The notes below the pieces were generated by a model. The model made no database searches. It saw only the letters and a list, made by a program, of their open reading frames with translations, and had not been told where the DNA came from. Of a DNA stretch of 64,000 bases, positions 23,931 through 35,795 are shown one piece after another. Made by a program: the position numbers and the translations under genes. This DNA comes from Bugulina stolonifera (taxonomy: Eukaryota; Bryozoa; Gymnolaemata; Cheilostomatida; Bugulidae). The DNA is taken from positions 15,539,233 through 15,603,232 of the forward strand of contig OW285188.1 in assembly GCA_935421135.1 (NCBI GenBank), in the 5' to 3' direction. Each line of letters starts with the position of its first letter. Position 1 is the stretch's first letter.

Positions 23931-26900
23931 ACTGTGACCATAGAGGTAACACCCCATAGAGCAGGAACTTAAAAATTTTCCGCTATTGAACGCCGATTGG
24001 CCACTTGATGCCAGTTTTCCCCACGAGCGGCCATGATGCGATGGGGATTTCGTCCGTTTGTTTACATTAGTTACCATTACAATTATATATAAAACATAAA
24101 ATTTTTCAACGCTGTTATTTACAGATACTATTTGCGTAAAATGTTTTGAATTTATATCTAAACTGTTTAATAATATCTCTGCTTTTTCACAATAATAGTG
24201 ATTTTAAAAATCTCTTTGTAAAATAGGACTTTAAAGAAAAATAAGAATGGATGTTTACTCGACCAAATAATACTAGTAACCGACTAGCACGGCAGCGTAT
24301 ATCGGTAGAAAGTCTGTGAATGCGTTGATTGGTCAACCAAAACAAAACCGCATATTATTGGGTATTAAAATGTCTAATCGCTAACATGATAGGCTTATTG
24401 TACAGAATTATCTACCCATAAAGGACTTTCGATAGCACGTGAACAATTCTCTGTTCTATTCAAAAAATGAGCGTGGAGCTAGTTGTACTAGTGGCATTCC
24501 TGGAACAATAATTATACAATCTGACAATCTCATATAGTTAACATTGGTGTGATTGCAAGGGTGTACTTTGGGTTTCTTTGGACTAACAGTGTGGTTAGTA
24601 GGAATACAGTACGGTTGTTGTGAGTTAGAACTGGAAAGACAATGAAATAAATTCAATTGTTATTTATTCTTAATATTGTAGAATTATTATTATATTATAA
24701 TTATTGTTGTAAAATTAAAAAATTACTCAATAGTAAAATTAGATAATATAATAAGTTATAGCAAGTATAATATTGTTTAAAATTAATAAGCACATTCATT
24801 TATCCAGTAATAGTGGAATCTCTCGGTACTGTTATTGATTGATTGAGGCTGAGTTAAATTAACTTTGCTCACTGTCACTGCTGTACCTATAGTTATTAAT
24901 TATAGTAATGATAATAGGCTACTACTACGTTGTAAATACAGTAATACTATCAGGTGAAGTTGTGATCGCGACTCACTAGCAATTTATTACAATAGTCACA
25001 GATCACAATCACTCACTCATTAGATCAGTGACTACACTATACCTACTAACTATTATCTTATTAATTTAGGTGATTTCCATAGACTACCTATCAACATGAA
25101 CATGTTTATCATTGAATTGATTATATTTATATAATTATTTTATAATTAAATATTAATATTTGTGACTGTAAATTAATTTTTTTGTAATAAATAATAATTA
25201 TAATTAATATAATAGGCTAAAAATATAATAGACCTATCATGATTATAATTATTGTAATTGTGTTGTAGGCCTATCATCATTACTTTGAATGTTAGTATAG
25301 GCTAACTTTATATTGCTAGGAAATTTATTTAAGAAATCTATAAACTATCAATGACTTTGTTTCACAGATGTGAACTTTCCTTTGTCCATTCCTGTCTAGA
25401 GTTTGATTCCGAGGCTTTGTAGTATCTAATTGCCTAGCACAGTTAGTAGCCTAAGTAGGCCTACATTATAATCAAAGATCTACACCAGCTTAGCATAATC
25501 TTAGAATGGTTTCAAGCTAAACTATAACTGAAAGGAAAGATGATGTGGAAGGAAAAATCTAAATTTATTAGGGCTGTTAATTAGTCATTAAACATTATAA
25601 TGTAGAACGTTGAATAGTCTTATGTAAGTTTATAGGCCTACGTCATTTATTTAATTTCTTGGTAACAGTTTGTTTAACCAAAACTTTCCTGGCCTTTCTA
25701 CCTACAATAGAATAGGTGCAGATTGAGTTGTAACATTGATTTGTTATTTATAGGTTGGAGATTAAAGTGAAATCTGGATACCACGATGCACATCGCCACA
25801 ACTCTATGTGTGGTGCTCATCCATCATACCCATCAAGTAGGTTACGTTTATGAACTTTTTTCCTGGGACTCGTGCACACACAAACTGGAGCAACTGCTTC
25901 CCAATTAGAAATGGGTTTCACGACTAAAATGAGATGCTTGATTTAATGAAGGCTTGTTGTTTTATATATATGTGTGAGAAGGTACTTGGTAGATTTCTGT
26001 CGTCTATTATAGAGCTGTTATGAATTTAATTCATAGGTAACATCCAGAGTGATCAACTATATCAACATATATGTCTTATCGAAATCGTACTTTATTTTAC
26101 TTTTATATAATGTGATGCCAATTTGGCAAGAATCATGTAACTACTAATAGCTGTACTATTATGGTAGGACAGTAGGCATTGAACATGTTTCGTTACTGCT
26201 TTATTATTTGGATCTAATACCTCTTATATGTCTGTAAACTATTTATCTGTGGTAAGCGTGAAGCATTTATTTATCTGGTATCAATTTCCTAATATAGGTC
26301 TACTAGACAGAATATTGGTCTGTGCTGATGCTGTGAATTTTGAAGAGCTGGCTGACCTTATTCCTAAGAATGGCAAGGAGCGACTTCTGAATATTGAATA
26401 AGAGTTCTTATGCTATTTTTATTCAGTAAATATTTAAAATAGATTTGGTCAAAATATTGGCATTTATACTCCATGTTATGAATTAGTTTTGTTTGTCTAC
26501 ATAAATGTTTTTATTTGTAATATGCAACTTCTGCAAATCTGTTCTACATATAGAAATACATATATTAATACTTATACTCTATCAATCATGTGATACCAGG
26601 GTAAACCATAGGACATAGGACAATTAACAACTACAGTAGCTTTAGCTGTATTGTAATTTGAGGTAAAAGTAAAGTAATCTTGCCTACTGAAAGCCAAAAT
26701 AACTAGAACTAGGAGCTGGGTAATAATAATTTTGTGATGTACTTATATACTAATATACAATATTTGCAATTATCATGCAGTTACTATCAAAGTTACAAAA
26801 TATAATAAATACAATAATTATGTTGGTCTGAAATAATTGGAAAATATGTGTGCAACAGAAAATTTCAGATTATTGGCAGCAAAGAACAAATTTTGACTAC

Positions 26901-27054
26901 TAACTAAATGACTAACTAATCATAGCAGCGCATAGGTAACTAATGTAAACAAACGGTAACTACCCCAACACATCATGGCCGCTAGGGATGAAAAGTGGCA
27001 TCACAAAATTTACCGGAGTTCCTGCTCTAGGGGAGATAACTCTATGACTGTGAC
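23931..27054. mobile_element. 3.1-kb DNA transposon with long TIRs and 8-bp TSD, superfamily unclear
   Basis: The element spans 23939-27046, flanked by the perfect 8-bp repeat ACTGTGAC at 23931-23938 and 27047-27054. The termini are inverted and imperfect over about 125-140 bp. They begin CATAGAG(G/T)TA(A/T)C, share AGAGCAGGAACT and GCGGCCATGATG, and end at GTTTGTTTACATTAGTTAC. The interior is AT-rich and has no transposase ORF. An 8-bp TSD with CA-starting ends fits hAT or P superfamilies. TIRs this long are unusual for hAT. Confidence 0.8.
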
Positions 27055-27801
27055 CGTCACTTTAATTTTTTTCTCAATAAGCTTGCGAAAATTACGCGCC
27101 AATTTTATTTAAATATTGTTTACAGGTCAAAAAATCGGACCATTGTTTTCATCAAATCTTTTTACCTACTTGGCTTTTACTTTGTGGCTATGTTTGCATG
27201 AGAGAAAAGTTGATTCGATAAGGCACCGGAACCTATAATCCAAATTACTGGTATTTTTGGGACAAGGCAAAACCTGAAGGCGTGAAGACAACTTCAAGAT
27301 AAAAGTAATGGTCCAATCAGGTACAATTTTTTCTGTTATTGGAAGCATAGAGGTAACTCTGTAATTAGTGTGTTGAAAGTTGCGATCATTGCAGTTGTCC
27401 CCTCCGTCGGACATTAACTGACGCCAATAATACTTACCCAACTTATTCAAAGGAGGCAGTTTAGGGCATAGAATTTGATTCTCAGGTTGGGAGGAAACAA
27501 CACTTAGTACTTGTTGCAGTTTAGTTTTGTAAAATATCCATGGTTTGTCATCCTTTCTATGCTATCAGTATTCCCTGGGAGGCCAGGAATAGATAGATTC
27601 GTTATCGACCATGTCCATGATGATAAATAATCGTCTTGATGCTGAGCAGCTGAGGGACATGATGATGATTATCATCATGTAGCCTATTCACTTTCAGCTC
27701 ATAAGATAATAATAAAAATAATTTATGTTTAATTTAATTAACTAATTATCTTATTATTTCTCATTATTAGTAATATTTCAATTAGGTGTATACTGTATTA
27801 A
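27055..27801. other. no gene seen; short simple palindromes
   Basis: AT-rich DNA between the 3.1-kb transposon and a LINE fragment. An exact CATAGAGGTAAC near 27347 repeats the terminal 12 bases of the neighbouring transposon but has no matching partner end. A small ATGATGAT/ATCATCAT inverted motif lies near 27660. Confidence 0.3.
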
Positions 27802-28455
27802 TTGTTTACCACCATGATCATCCAAAGTAATCTTAAGTTCAACACTCACATACAGACCAAGATTGCCAAAGCCAAAAGGCAGCTTGGCATGATTAAGAAG
27901 GTTCTCCAGGGTGTCCCTAGGGATGCCAAACTTCTTGCTTACACAAGTTTATGTCGACCACATCTTGAGTATGCTTCGTGTGTTTGGGATCCTGCCTTGG
28001 GCTACATGATCCATGACTTAGACATGGTGCAGAATTGTGCTGTTAGGTTTATAAGTGACCTGAAAGGTCGGGAAAGTGTCTCGGATGCAGCGAGTGAATT
28101 AAACATTGGCACTCTAGGTGATCGTCGTAAAATGAGCCGACACAACCTTCTTATGAGGGTCCTCTCAAAAGAGGACAACCATCCTGCTCTCCTAGAGTCT
28201 TATGAGGAATTGGTGGATATAGAGACCAATGTCCAAGCCATTACCAGAGCAACTGCCAGAGGGGAACCCCCAACCATCTATACCAGATCGTCGGCTTACC
28301 ACAATAGTTTTCTGCCAAAAACCATAAGAGAGTTAAAAGCTAAAACCCTTTAATAAATGCTAACATAGCATGAACGATAACCACTTAATAAAATCTTGAT
28401 CTCAAAACAAGAGGCGTACCGCTTGCCACACCGGCTTTAGTACGTACTAGCAAAG
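27802..28455 (+). mobile_element. 5'-truncated non-LTR retrotransposon (LINE), reverse-transcriptase C-terminus
   Basis: An intact frame to 28353 (about 183 codons) carries the thumb/C-terminal pattern of LINE reverse transcriptases: KAKRQLGMIKK, then AYTSLCRPHLEYASCVWDP, then DRRKMSRHNLL and SFLPKTIREL near the end. Jockey/CR1/L2-type elements carry such motifs. The clade cannot be fixed from this piece. The catalytic palm (FADD-type box) and endonuclease are missing, as usual for 5' truncation. The 3' UTR contains GAGGCGTACC.CTTGC and TAGTACGT, both conserved in the copy at 61.6-62.4 kb. Confidence 0.85.
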
Positions 28456-28985
28456 AACAGGTAACAGGTATCATTGTTGACTGTTCTAAACTTATCATGA
28501 ATTTATATTTTATTATCATTAATCTTTTAATATTATCATTATGATTATGGCATTGATAGTAATAACATATTTGATATTCGATATTGATAATAATTATCCA
28601 AATCATAATAAACCTAAGGTGATGATCATGTCATTCCATCTAGCGTTGACATCTAATGCTAATCCCAGATGGGAATAAGAGAATTTAAACTCTAGAGGTC
28701 TCTACACCAACTCTCGGGAAAAGAGGGTCAAATTGTATTGTAAAACATGCGACCTGAAATGAGATGTATGAGGTGGGTAAATGCTATCAGTGCCCAGAAA
28801 CAGTGTAATAAAAGAAAGACTGTCATGAGGCGCTGTTTGTAGCAGCGAGAACAAACTTGCGGACCACGTAATAGTAGGACTATTACATAAAAAAAACAGC
28901 AAATCTAAATTGTTACTCATGAACTTCTTTCAATAACAAGCAGGAAAAAAGGAGATTAGGATTGTGTATAAACTCTAACAGGTGG
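28456..28985. other. no gene seen
   Basis: AT-rich DNA after the LINE 3' end, with no supported exon or repeat boundary. Confidence 0.3.
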
Positions 28986-29149
28986 TCGACCAAATGATAA
29001 AAGATGAACTAATGACGTACAATGAAGTTGTAGTTGCTGGTGTAAATAGGCAAATTGCTGAATATGAATCTGTTGAACCATTTAGTGCCATGCTGAAAGA
29101 GGATAAATATGTGATACAAAGTCAGCTAGTCCTGGATAAGCACTACTAG
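28986..29149 (+). CDS. orphan short ORF or exon, about 54 codons
   Basis: An open frame preceded by a possible acceptor (CTCTAACAG) reads VDQMIKDELMTYNEVVVAGV onward to a TAG at 29147-29149. The first ATG is at 28994. It has a balanced acidic/hydrophobic composition with repeated amphipathic spacing, more protein-like than nearby frames. It may be the last exon of an unseen gene, a pseudogene fragment or a small protein. No family recognised. Confidence 0.25.
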
Positions 29150-29862
29150 TTTAGAAGACACATTCGAAATTTAATAACAATGTTCTCCCCCCCCCCCCCC
29201 CCCTAATGAAATACACAACACGAATATTTAAAATATTCAGGGTGTTGAAAGTGTGTGACCAACCTTACGATATCATATTCATTAGTCCACATTTTCTTGA
29301 ACGATAAGAAGATCTTTTAAAGGTAAATCTTATCACTCGTGGTAGCTATTTGTGCTCTTGATCCAGGCCATAGAACCATCAGATATTTGATTACAGCCTT
29401 AAAGTCCTACATCTTTACAGCTTTAAAGTCCGACAAATTTCAAATGAGGTGTACTGGTTGCAGTGGATCAAGTTATATCTTGTACGCAACTCCGGTTGTC
29501 CAGTGCACTTGACTAGAATGCTATCATTGTAGATGGAATAGAATCCATCATTATTGGCAACTAGACTGACCAGTTGGGAGTATAACAGGGCAGGTTTTCA
29601 GGGCGTTTTGAATCTGTAAAATTGTGAAATACCTTGTGTTATATCTTTTAAAACTTGGCAGGGTTTGGTGCATATGTTTACACAATGAATACTGGTTTGG
29701 TATATTTATTCTTTGGATATTGTACAGTGTGTGATATCGTATCCAGAAAAATGAGATGTCCAGTTTTAATGAACATACCCAGATATGAATTTATCTGGTA
29801 GTCGTTGGTATTCTAATAATAGGCTATTAACTGAATTTTATTGTTGTAGTTGCCCTTTTATA

Positions 29863-31783
29863 ATGCCCAAAAGAAAAATCAAGGAAGTTTATTCTGACGA
29901 AAGTGACAGTTGTGCAACTAACCAAGGTAGCTTGGGATCCAACGATGACAGTAACGGGAGTGGAAACAGTGGTAAAACCATATATCATTATATTATTTTA
30001 GCAATATTTTATAGATGTATTATTCTTACTCATTTCAGCTGTTCTAGATATAAATAATGTGCAATGTTGCAATAATGTTACGTCTAAGTTGTTTGAGAAT
30101 AGTATGAATAATCTACATTATGTAACCTGCAGTCACCATTGATCTAGTTAGCTAAATGATAATCTATATGTTAATAGTCCGCTGTGTTATGTTGTAGTTG
30201 GTAGTGGATCGGGACACCCCCGTAAGAAGATGAGAAAGTCTGTAAATTTTGAACAGGTAGAAGTCTACTATTTCCCAAGAGCTCAAGGATTCGCTTGTGT
30301 ACCAAGTCAAGGTGGAACCACACTAGGTTTGTCTTTAAATGCATAGGGCTACCAATCTTGCTAATATCATTGGACCTTTCTTGCAAACAATCCACATGAA
30401 TGTATGTGCAAGAAGTTTTGGAATAACTATCGATTGGCGTGTAGGCCTGCTAATTATATTAGCAAATATTCAGTTTTTCTTGCTTGAAATATATATCCGG
30501 CATATTTCACAGGTATGTCTGAGAAACATGCTCACAAAGAAGAATATCCCCTGAAGCATTATCGCAAGCTGCGAAAACTTGTTCGAAGAAAGAAAGCCGA
30601 CATAGAAGAATCGGCTGCCAATAGTTTTAGTATTGATGAAATCAATGATATTAGTCAAGATGAGATTGTTCAAACTGACAGTGAAGAGGACGATACTGAG
30701 ACAGACGGCTTCTTCCTTCAACCTGTTCCAATCAAACTGAGAAGGTCTCTACTCAAGTTATCTGGAGTGAAGAAAGTTGATGCTACTGAGAGGGAGGAGT
30801 GCAAGGAGCTGCGTGGTAGTCGAGAAGTGTGTGGCTGTAGCTGTGTGACTGAATGTTTGCCAGAGACATGCTTGTGCGCCATCAATGGTATACAATGCCA
30901 AGTGGACAGGGATGCATTTCCCTGTGCCTGCACCAAGAGAGGTTGTGCAAATCCATCTGGCAGAGTAGCATTTAATGCTACCAAAGTGGCAAAACATTAT
31001 AAGCACACCATGGACAGAATAAGATATGAAGAGCTGCAAGTCACCAATTCTGAACAAGATGAAGAAAATAGGGAAGCCAGTTTTACATCAGTGAAGAAGT
31101 CACGGCACATACGTTTTAGTGATGACGGTAAAGTTGAGGAAGGTGAGGACGACTTATGCTTCAATAGCACAGAAAGTGGTTGCTGTTTAGATTGTAGTCT
31201 GACCACTCACACACATGCTTCCGCTACCAATGTTTCTGACTCCGAGTGTTTTAGTTTGTCTAGTCAGTTAGCACCTCATGAGAGTGAAAATTGTGTGGCT
31301 GGCACATCCTCTGCCTATTCTAGTGCACTAGCTTTGCCTTCTATTTCTGTTAATAACCAGTGTGAGAGTGGTACTGAAAGTCTTGAACCAATATCTGATC
31401 TTTTGAACCCCATTCTAAATACAGTTGATTCCTTAGATATGTATTCATTACCTAGCTTGCATTATCAGTCTCGAACAGCAGCAGCAGCAGATGAAACTGC
31501 TGTACCAGAATGGCAATCTCTTTCGCATGAATCTTTGCTTACAACTAACAATCTTATCCCTATGAAAAGTAGTGATGATGAATGTTCTAGTCAGAGCAGT
31601 GACTGTAAAGATGATTTGGGGAATAGTTTGACTGATGATGATACTGAACCTTTGTCTTTCACTGGCTTGAAACCCTCACCCGTTTCTTTTCAGTTGCCAT
31701 CTAGTCATAATGTAGTGCATGCATTGCATTCAGAGTTTGATGTGGATCCAAGTCTTGTGTTGTCAGCTGAACCTAGCACCTAG
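29863..31783 (+). CDS. cysteine/serine-rich nuclear protein (CSRNP/AXUD1 family)
   Basis: Exons 29863-29971, 30198-30326 and 30513-31783 give 502 aa. A further acceptor at 29847-29849 indicates a 5'-UTR intron just ahead of the ATG, so I start at [10 protein letters not shown]. The second exon has the family signature [20 protein letters not shown] followed by [11 protein letters not shown] basic helix ([10 protein letters not shown]) follows. A cysteine block at about residues 186-224 (CGCSC…CLPETCLC…GIQCQVD…FPCAC…GCANP) matches the conserved CSRNP zinc-binding-like region. The C-terminal half is Ser/Asp/Glu-rich, with patches such as [12 protein letters not shown], as expected of an activation-type region. 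Family members are nuclear, bind DNA and regulate transcription; vertebrate CSRNP1 is induced by AXIN. Which paralogue this represents cannot be told; it may predate the vertebrate CSRNP1-3 split. Confidence 0.9.
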
Positions 31784-32440
31784 TCCCAATATGCTGCTCT
31801 TAGAAACAAGGTAGCTTAGTCAAGAAGTCACACAGTGACAAGGTAACTCTGAAAATATAATATTCTTAGTAACAAATGTTGAAAGCATCAACTAAAAATG
31901 AATGAATAGTATTAATACATGACTGACTAATGTATTGTGACTTTTGTCAACTGTACACCATATTATCAATGCTTTATTTATACTCGATGCTTATTAGTAT
32001 CTGTAACATACATGTATGTGTAATGTTGTTAAGCCTGTCCATGTCTGTTATTGGCAATCTCTGTTGGTGGTCCCTCTCAAGTTGGTGCTGTATTTAAAGC
32101 AGTATAATCAGATATGAAATATTATACACATAGCTAGCTTCTCACTTTTTCTGTTGTATTGATACTGACAGACTATTTCTATTGTAAAATAGCATATTCA
32201 ATAATGTGGTGTTGTATGTCCCTTTTTCTCATCTTACAACTATTGTATCCCCTTTTTGCTTAAAACTTAATTCAACTTTTGTTTTCACGCTATGTGGAAG
32301 CTTTTGCTTAGTGCTTATGTTTTTATGTTAATCTAGTTAGCCCTTCATTGTTGATTGCTGATTGAAACAGTGATATTAGTTTGAATATAAATTATTTAAA
32401 TAATTTTATTGTAATCACAAATACAAAAATATAAAATACC
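31784..32440. other. convergent 3' intergenic region, CSRNP to LETMD1
   Basis: This holds the 3' UTRs of two convergent genes. TTTATT at 32405-32410 reads AATAAA on the minus strand, about 31 nt beyond the LETMD1 stop, a good polyadenylation signal. No clear signal was found for the plus-strand CSRNP transcript. Confidence 0.5.
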
Positions 32441-35400
32441 CTATTGTTTATCTCTTTGATGTTGAATTACTAGTTTATGATTATTTTGCATCAAGAAAGG
32501 AAGGTGTAACAGATATCCCAGTTCTGCTTCTACAAAATAAGAAAGAAATTTGACAGTATTGCAGACCCACAGTATAATATGTAAAATCATAAAGGAGAGG
32601 TATTATAATACAGAGTCTATGGTACGATTTTTATGAGTTTTATCAACCTTGACCTGAAGATTAATAACACCGTCTCACAGAAAACTCACTGTATGAAATA
32701 AACTGTTCTCTGTATGTTCATACAATAATAGCCATTATTACTTCATGCAGCATTTTACACAAAGAATGGAAGTGGCCATGATAATTATTTTGGAGTTGTC
32801 CTTTGACTAAACATGGTCCCCAAGGAATGTGTTCATGCATAAACAAAGTCAAAATCATAGCAGTTGAATATCTGAACACTATACCTTTAGATTTTATATT
32901 CTTTGTGAAATGCAGCCATTGCTTAATGTAAGCGGAAGTACTTTTCTGGTGCAGTTCATCAAGGCGAAATCCTCGTTGATGGGCAACCTAAATATAAGTC
33001 AACATTATACTCCAACCATAATATGCATAAAAAACATTTTAACAAACTACACTCATGAGAGTATAATGCCTAAGTATCATAAGTTCGAAGAAAGTCTCAG
33101 TCACCATGTGAATGCAACGTTCACTTACAAGGTCTATGATAGATTGCGAATCTGACTCCAAACCGAAATGTCGTAAACTTCTGTCGACGTTAGCCAAGTA
33201 GAAAGCGTGCTCTCGTATAAGATATGTACCACTAGATACAGCTAGGCATTTCTACAACACCACAGTACAGTTCTATACAATATGGGTTAGCATTACAGCA
33301 TATGTCAGAGCGGCTTTGATTGAAGTTTTATAACAGAGCGCTTTTCTACGAAATCACCTGTAAAACATTAAGAGAAGACAACTACAAAATACACGTATTC
33401 TCAAAAACTACCCAAGGAAAACGATACATGTAGTAATACTGTAACCTGGTGTGTTGGGGTTAATGCAGGTATCTGTAGTGTCTTAGCTTCTAAAAACATT
33501 CTTTTAAACAGAGTTGATTCTTCTTCACCAAATTCTTTACCTTTGCCTATCTACAATGTGCAATGTTGGATACCTATATAATCTTTGTAAAGTTATAGGG
33601 TCACGGTCACAACTATCCTTGTAGTAGTAGTAGTGGCAGTACTATATCATGTATCTCACCCATTGTCATGATACATTCATTTACTAACAGTAACAATCTT
33701 ACTACTGCTAGTACTAACATAGAAGAAGATATGCATCACCTATGTAAATTATTGCTCTTGATGCATTGAACTATGATAAATATGGAAGTTCCAGCAGCTT
33801 GTACATGTAATCAAAAACATTGCCGCTTGCCATTATTGTACGAAAACTAAGTTTTTAACTGCTTAAACAAAAAAAAATGTTGTGTTCATTTCTAAATGTA
33901 CTTTCAACAGTATTCAAGTACCTCAAATTTGTTTTAGCATTGCGCAAAATCACCCTTGAGGCATTAGGTAACATGGTGCTGTCACAGAAGCCACATATGC
34001 AGCCTAGGATCCCTGGGTTAGGTTTGCTTGCCTCTTTGGCCAAAAATAGTTGTCACAGCCCTGCATACATGTACAAGATCACAGGAATGAAGGAACGAGA
34101 CTAGTATTACGAATTACCTTTTCTATAACATCACAACAGACTTGTGAGAGTTTACTATCTACATTGGAGCTGTCTATAGCGTCTATAACACTACTGGAAA
34201 GTGAGGGATAACTTGTTATACGATCATCCAATATACCATTTAAGGCCGACACCCGCTGTTTATCTGTCCAAAACTGCCTACTCAGAGTCTTTTGTGGAAA
34301 TAGAAGTCTACAAAACACACAGATGTTGACAATATATATTATGTATGCTGCTATACCTGCGCTATTAAAACTAAACCATGTAGTTGTTTTGCAAACATTT
34401 TGACATCTTCAGACACACAGATAGACAGACAGACACACAGACAACTTAATAGTGAGCCATACACAGATTACTTACGCTAGCGGTATGGCAACCCACTGTC
34501 CAATGATTGGTATCCAAAAGATGATGAACACTGGAAGGCATTTTCGAAGATCAGAAAGAAACTGAAAATGATGAAGTAGCTGCATTGTAAATGACTGTAT
34601 TACTGTATTACTGTATTACTGTATTACAGGTATGAAACCAAATTGTCATAACCATTCACTAAATTTTAACTCCGCATATTACCAAACTTCAAGCAGATTA
34701 GTTTGGTAAAGGATTGTATAAAACTCATATCAGACGTTTGTAATATACAGTATATTTCACCAAACAGAGAAATTATTGAAGTACTAGCTCATTGAATAAA
34801 GGTGGAAACAGACTAGCAGATTTCAAGCCGCTGTCCGCCGTGAAAGAGTGGTGGAGCATCAGGGTGTCACAAAATAGAGCGAAAACACCCTGTTTGTCCA
34901 ATATCAAGCAAGTTTAATATTTTACGCTTCAGTCACAATAATGCTGTCTCCTGGTTTGCCAGCAAATTCTTACCGCTCTTTTGTTTGGAAACAAACATTC
35001 CAAATTGAGTCGCTGTTATAATGAGACGTTCACGTAGGGGATATATATAAAATAATTACCTGCCTTGGCAAACACGCTCAGACTAAACATCACTTTCGAG
35101 AAGGAAATATTGCTAGTGTGTTTCGTCCAGTGGGAAAAACGTTGTCCCGCAGGTAAAACTTGGTACAAATGCAGCAAAAATATTCGCTAGCCTGCTTTGG
35201 CTTTAGTAGTTTTACAGTTACCGCAAAGACTTATTTTTTGTACTTATTAAAATCAGCTGAGAGCAGGCCAATGATATACGATACACGCATATAATGAGAA
35301 CATCATATTCCTACCTCTCGGTGGGTGATGAGTTGCGTAGGAGTATATATTTCCCCTCTCTTTGGTTTCAAAGTGTATCTAATCCTCCCATTTTTCACCA

Positions 35401-35795
35401 GTTGTACAGAACCTAAGCAGGACAATCAAAAAAAACTATATACAATCCATAATATAAGCTCTCATAGTGACTTGGCTTCCTTACTGATAGACTGAACTGC
35501 ATACTAGAATCATGAGTCAATACTACTGCACTAGCTGAAACATGCCTGCAATTGATTGAGGAAATGCTGTGTGCTCTCTAATTTAGTTGATTCTAGATCT
35601 GGTTGATTCTATAGTCCCACATCATGTTTATAACATTAAAATATGCATACGATATAATAGCAATTTGTTGTGGAAATAATATGTTCAAAACCAAAGATAG
35701 ATGAATAAATATATTGTGATGAACTTAAACTTACCAAGTTTGAACTGGTTGAGGACACTGTAAATCTTTGGAAAACGAGTTGAAAGAAACTTCAT
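32441..35795 (-). CDS. LETMD1: LETM1 domain-containing protein 1 homologue
   Basis: Exons in transcript order: 35735-35795, 35315-35412, 34476-34561, 34118-34307, 33446-33550, 33129-33251, 32885-32987, 32441-32529, giving 284 aa from this ATG. Residues about 54-82 hold a hydrophobic membrane segment (CLPVFIIFWIPIIGQWVAIP). It is followed by LLFPQKTLSRQFWT, which aligns with the membrane-proximal LFPRQLL.RHFWT motif of LETMD1. A helical LETM1-like ribosome-binding-type region follows, and the end reads EAELGYLLH, the counterpart of the vertebrate C-terminus. LETMD1 is a mitochondrial inner-membrane protein linked to mitochondrial structure and energy metabolism. The ATG lies a few bases after an acceptor-like TTTTTCAG, with the frame open across it. 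The mitochondrial targeting sequence may therefore sit on an unfound upstream exon; the human protein has about 65 more N-terminal residues. Confidence 0.85.
34593..34627. repeat. short tandem repeat, 8-bp unit ACTGTATT x4
   Basis: Four and a half perfect copies lie in an intron of the LETMD1 gene. Confidence 0.85.

Noticed and set aside
30718..31206. Several minus-strand ORFs opposite CSRNP
   Set aside because: They are shadows of a GC-richer coding exon. The plus frame carries the conserved CSRNP motifs and consistent splice phases.
32780..32890. Continuation of LETMD1 past exon 32885-32987 to a downstream stop
   Set aside because: The frame stays open, but splicing at GTATAG to 32529 yields the EAELGYLLH segment matching the family C-terminus.
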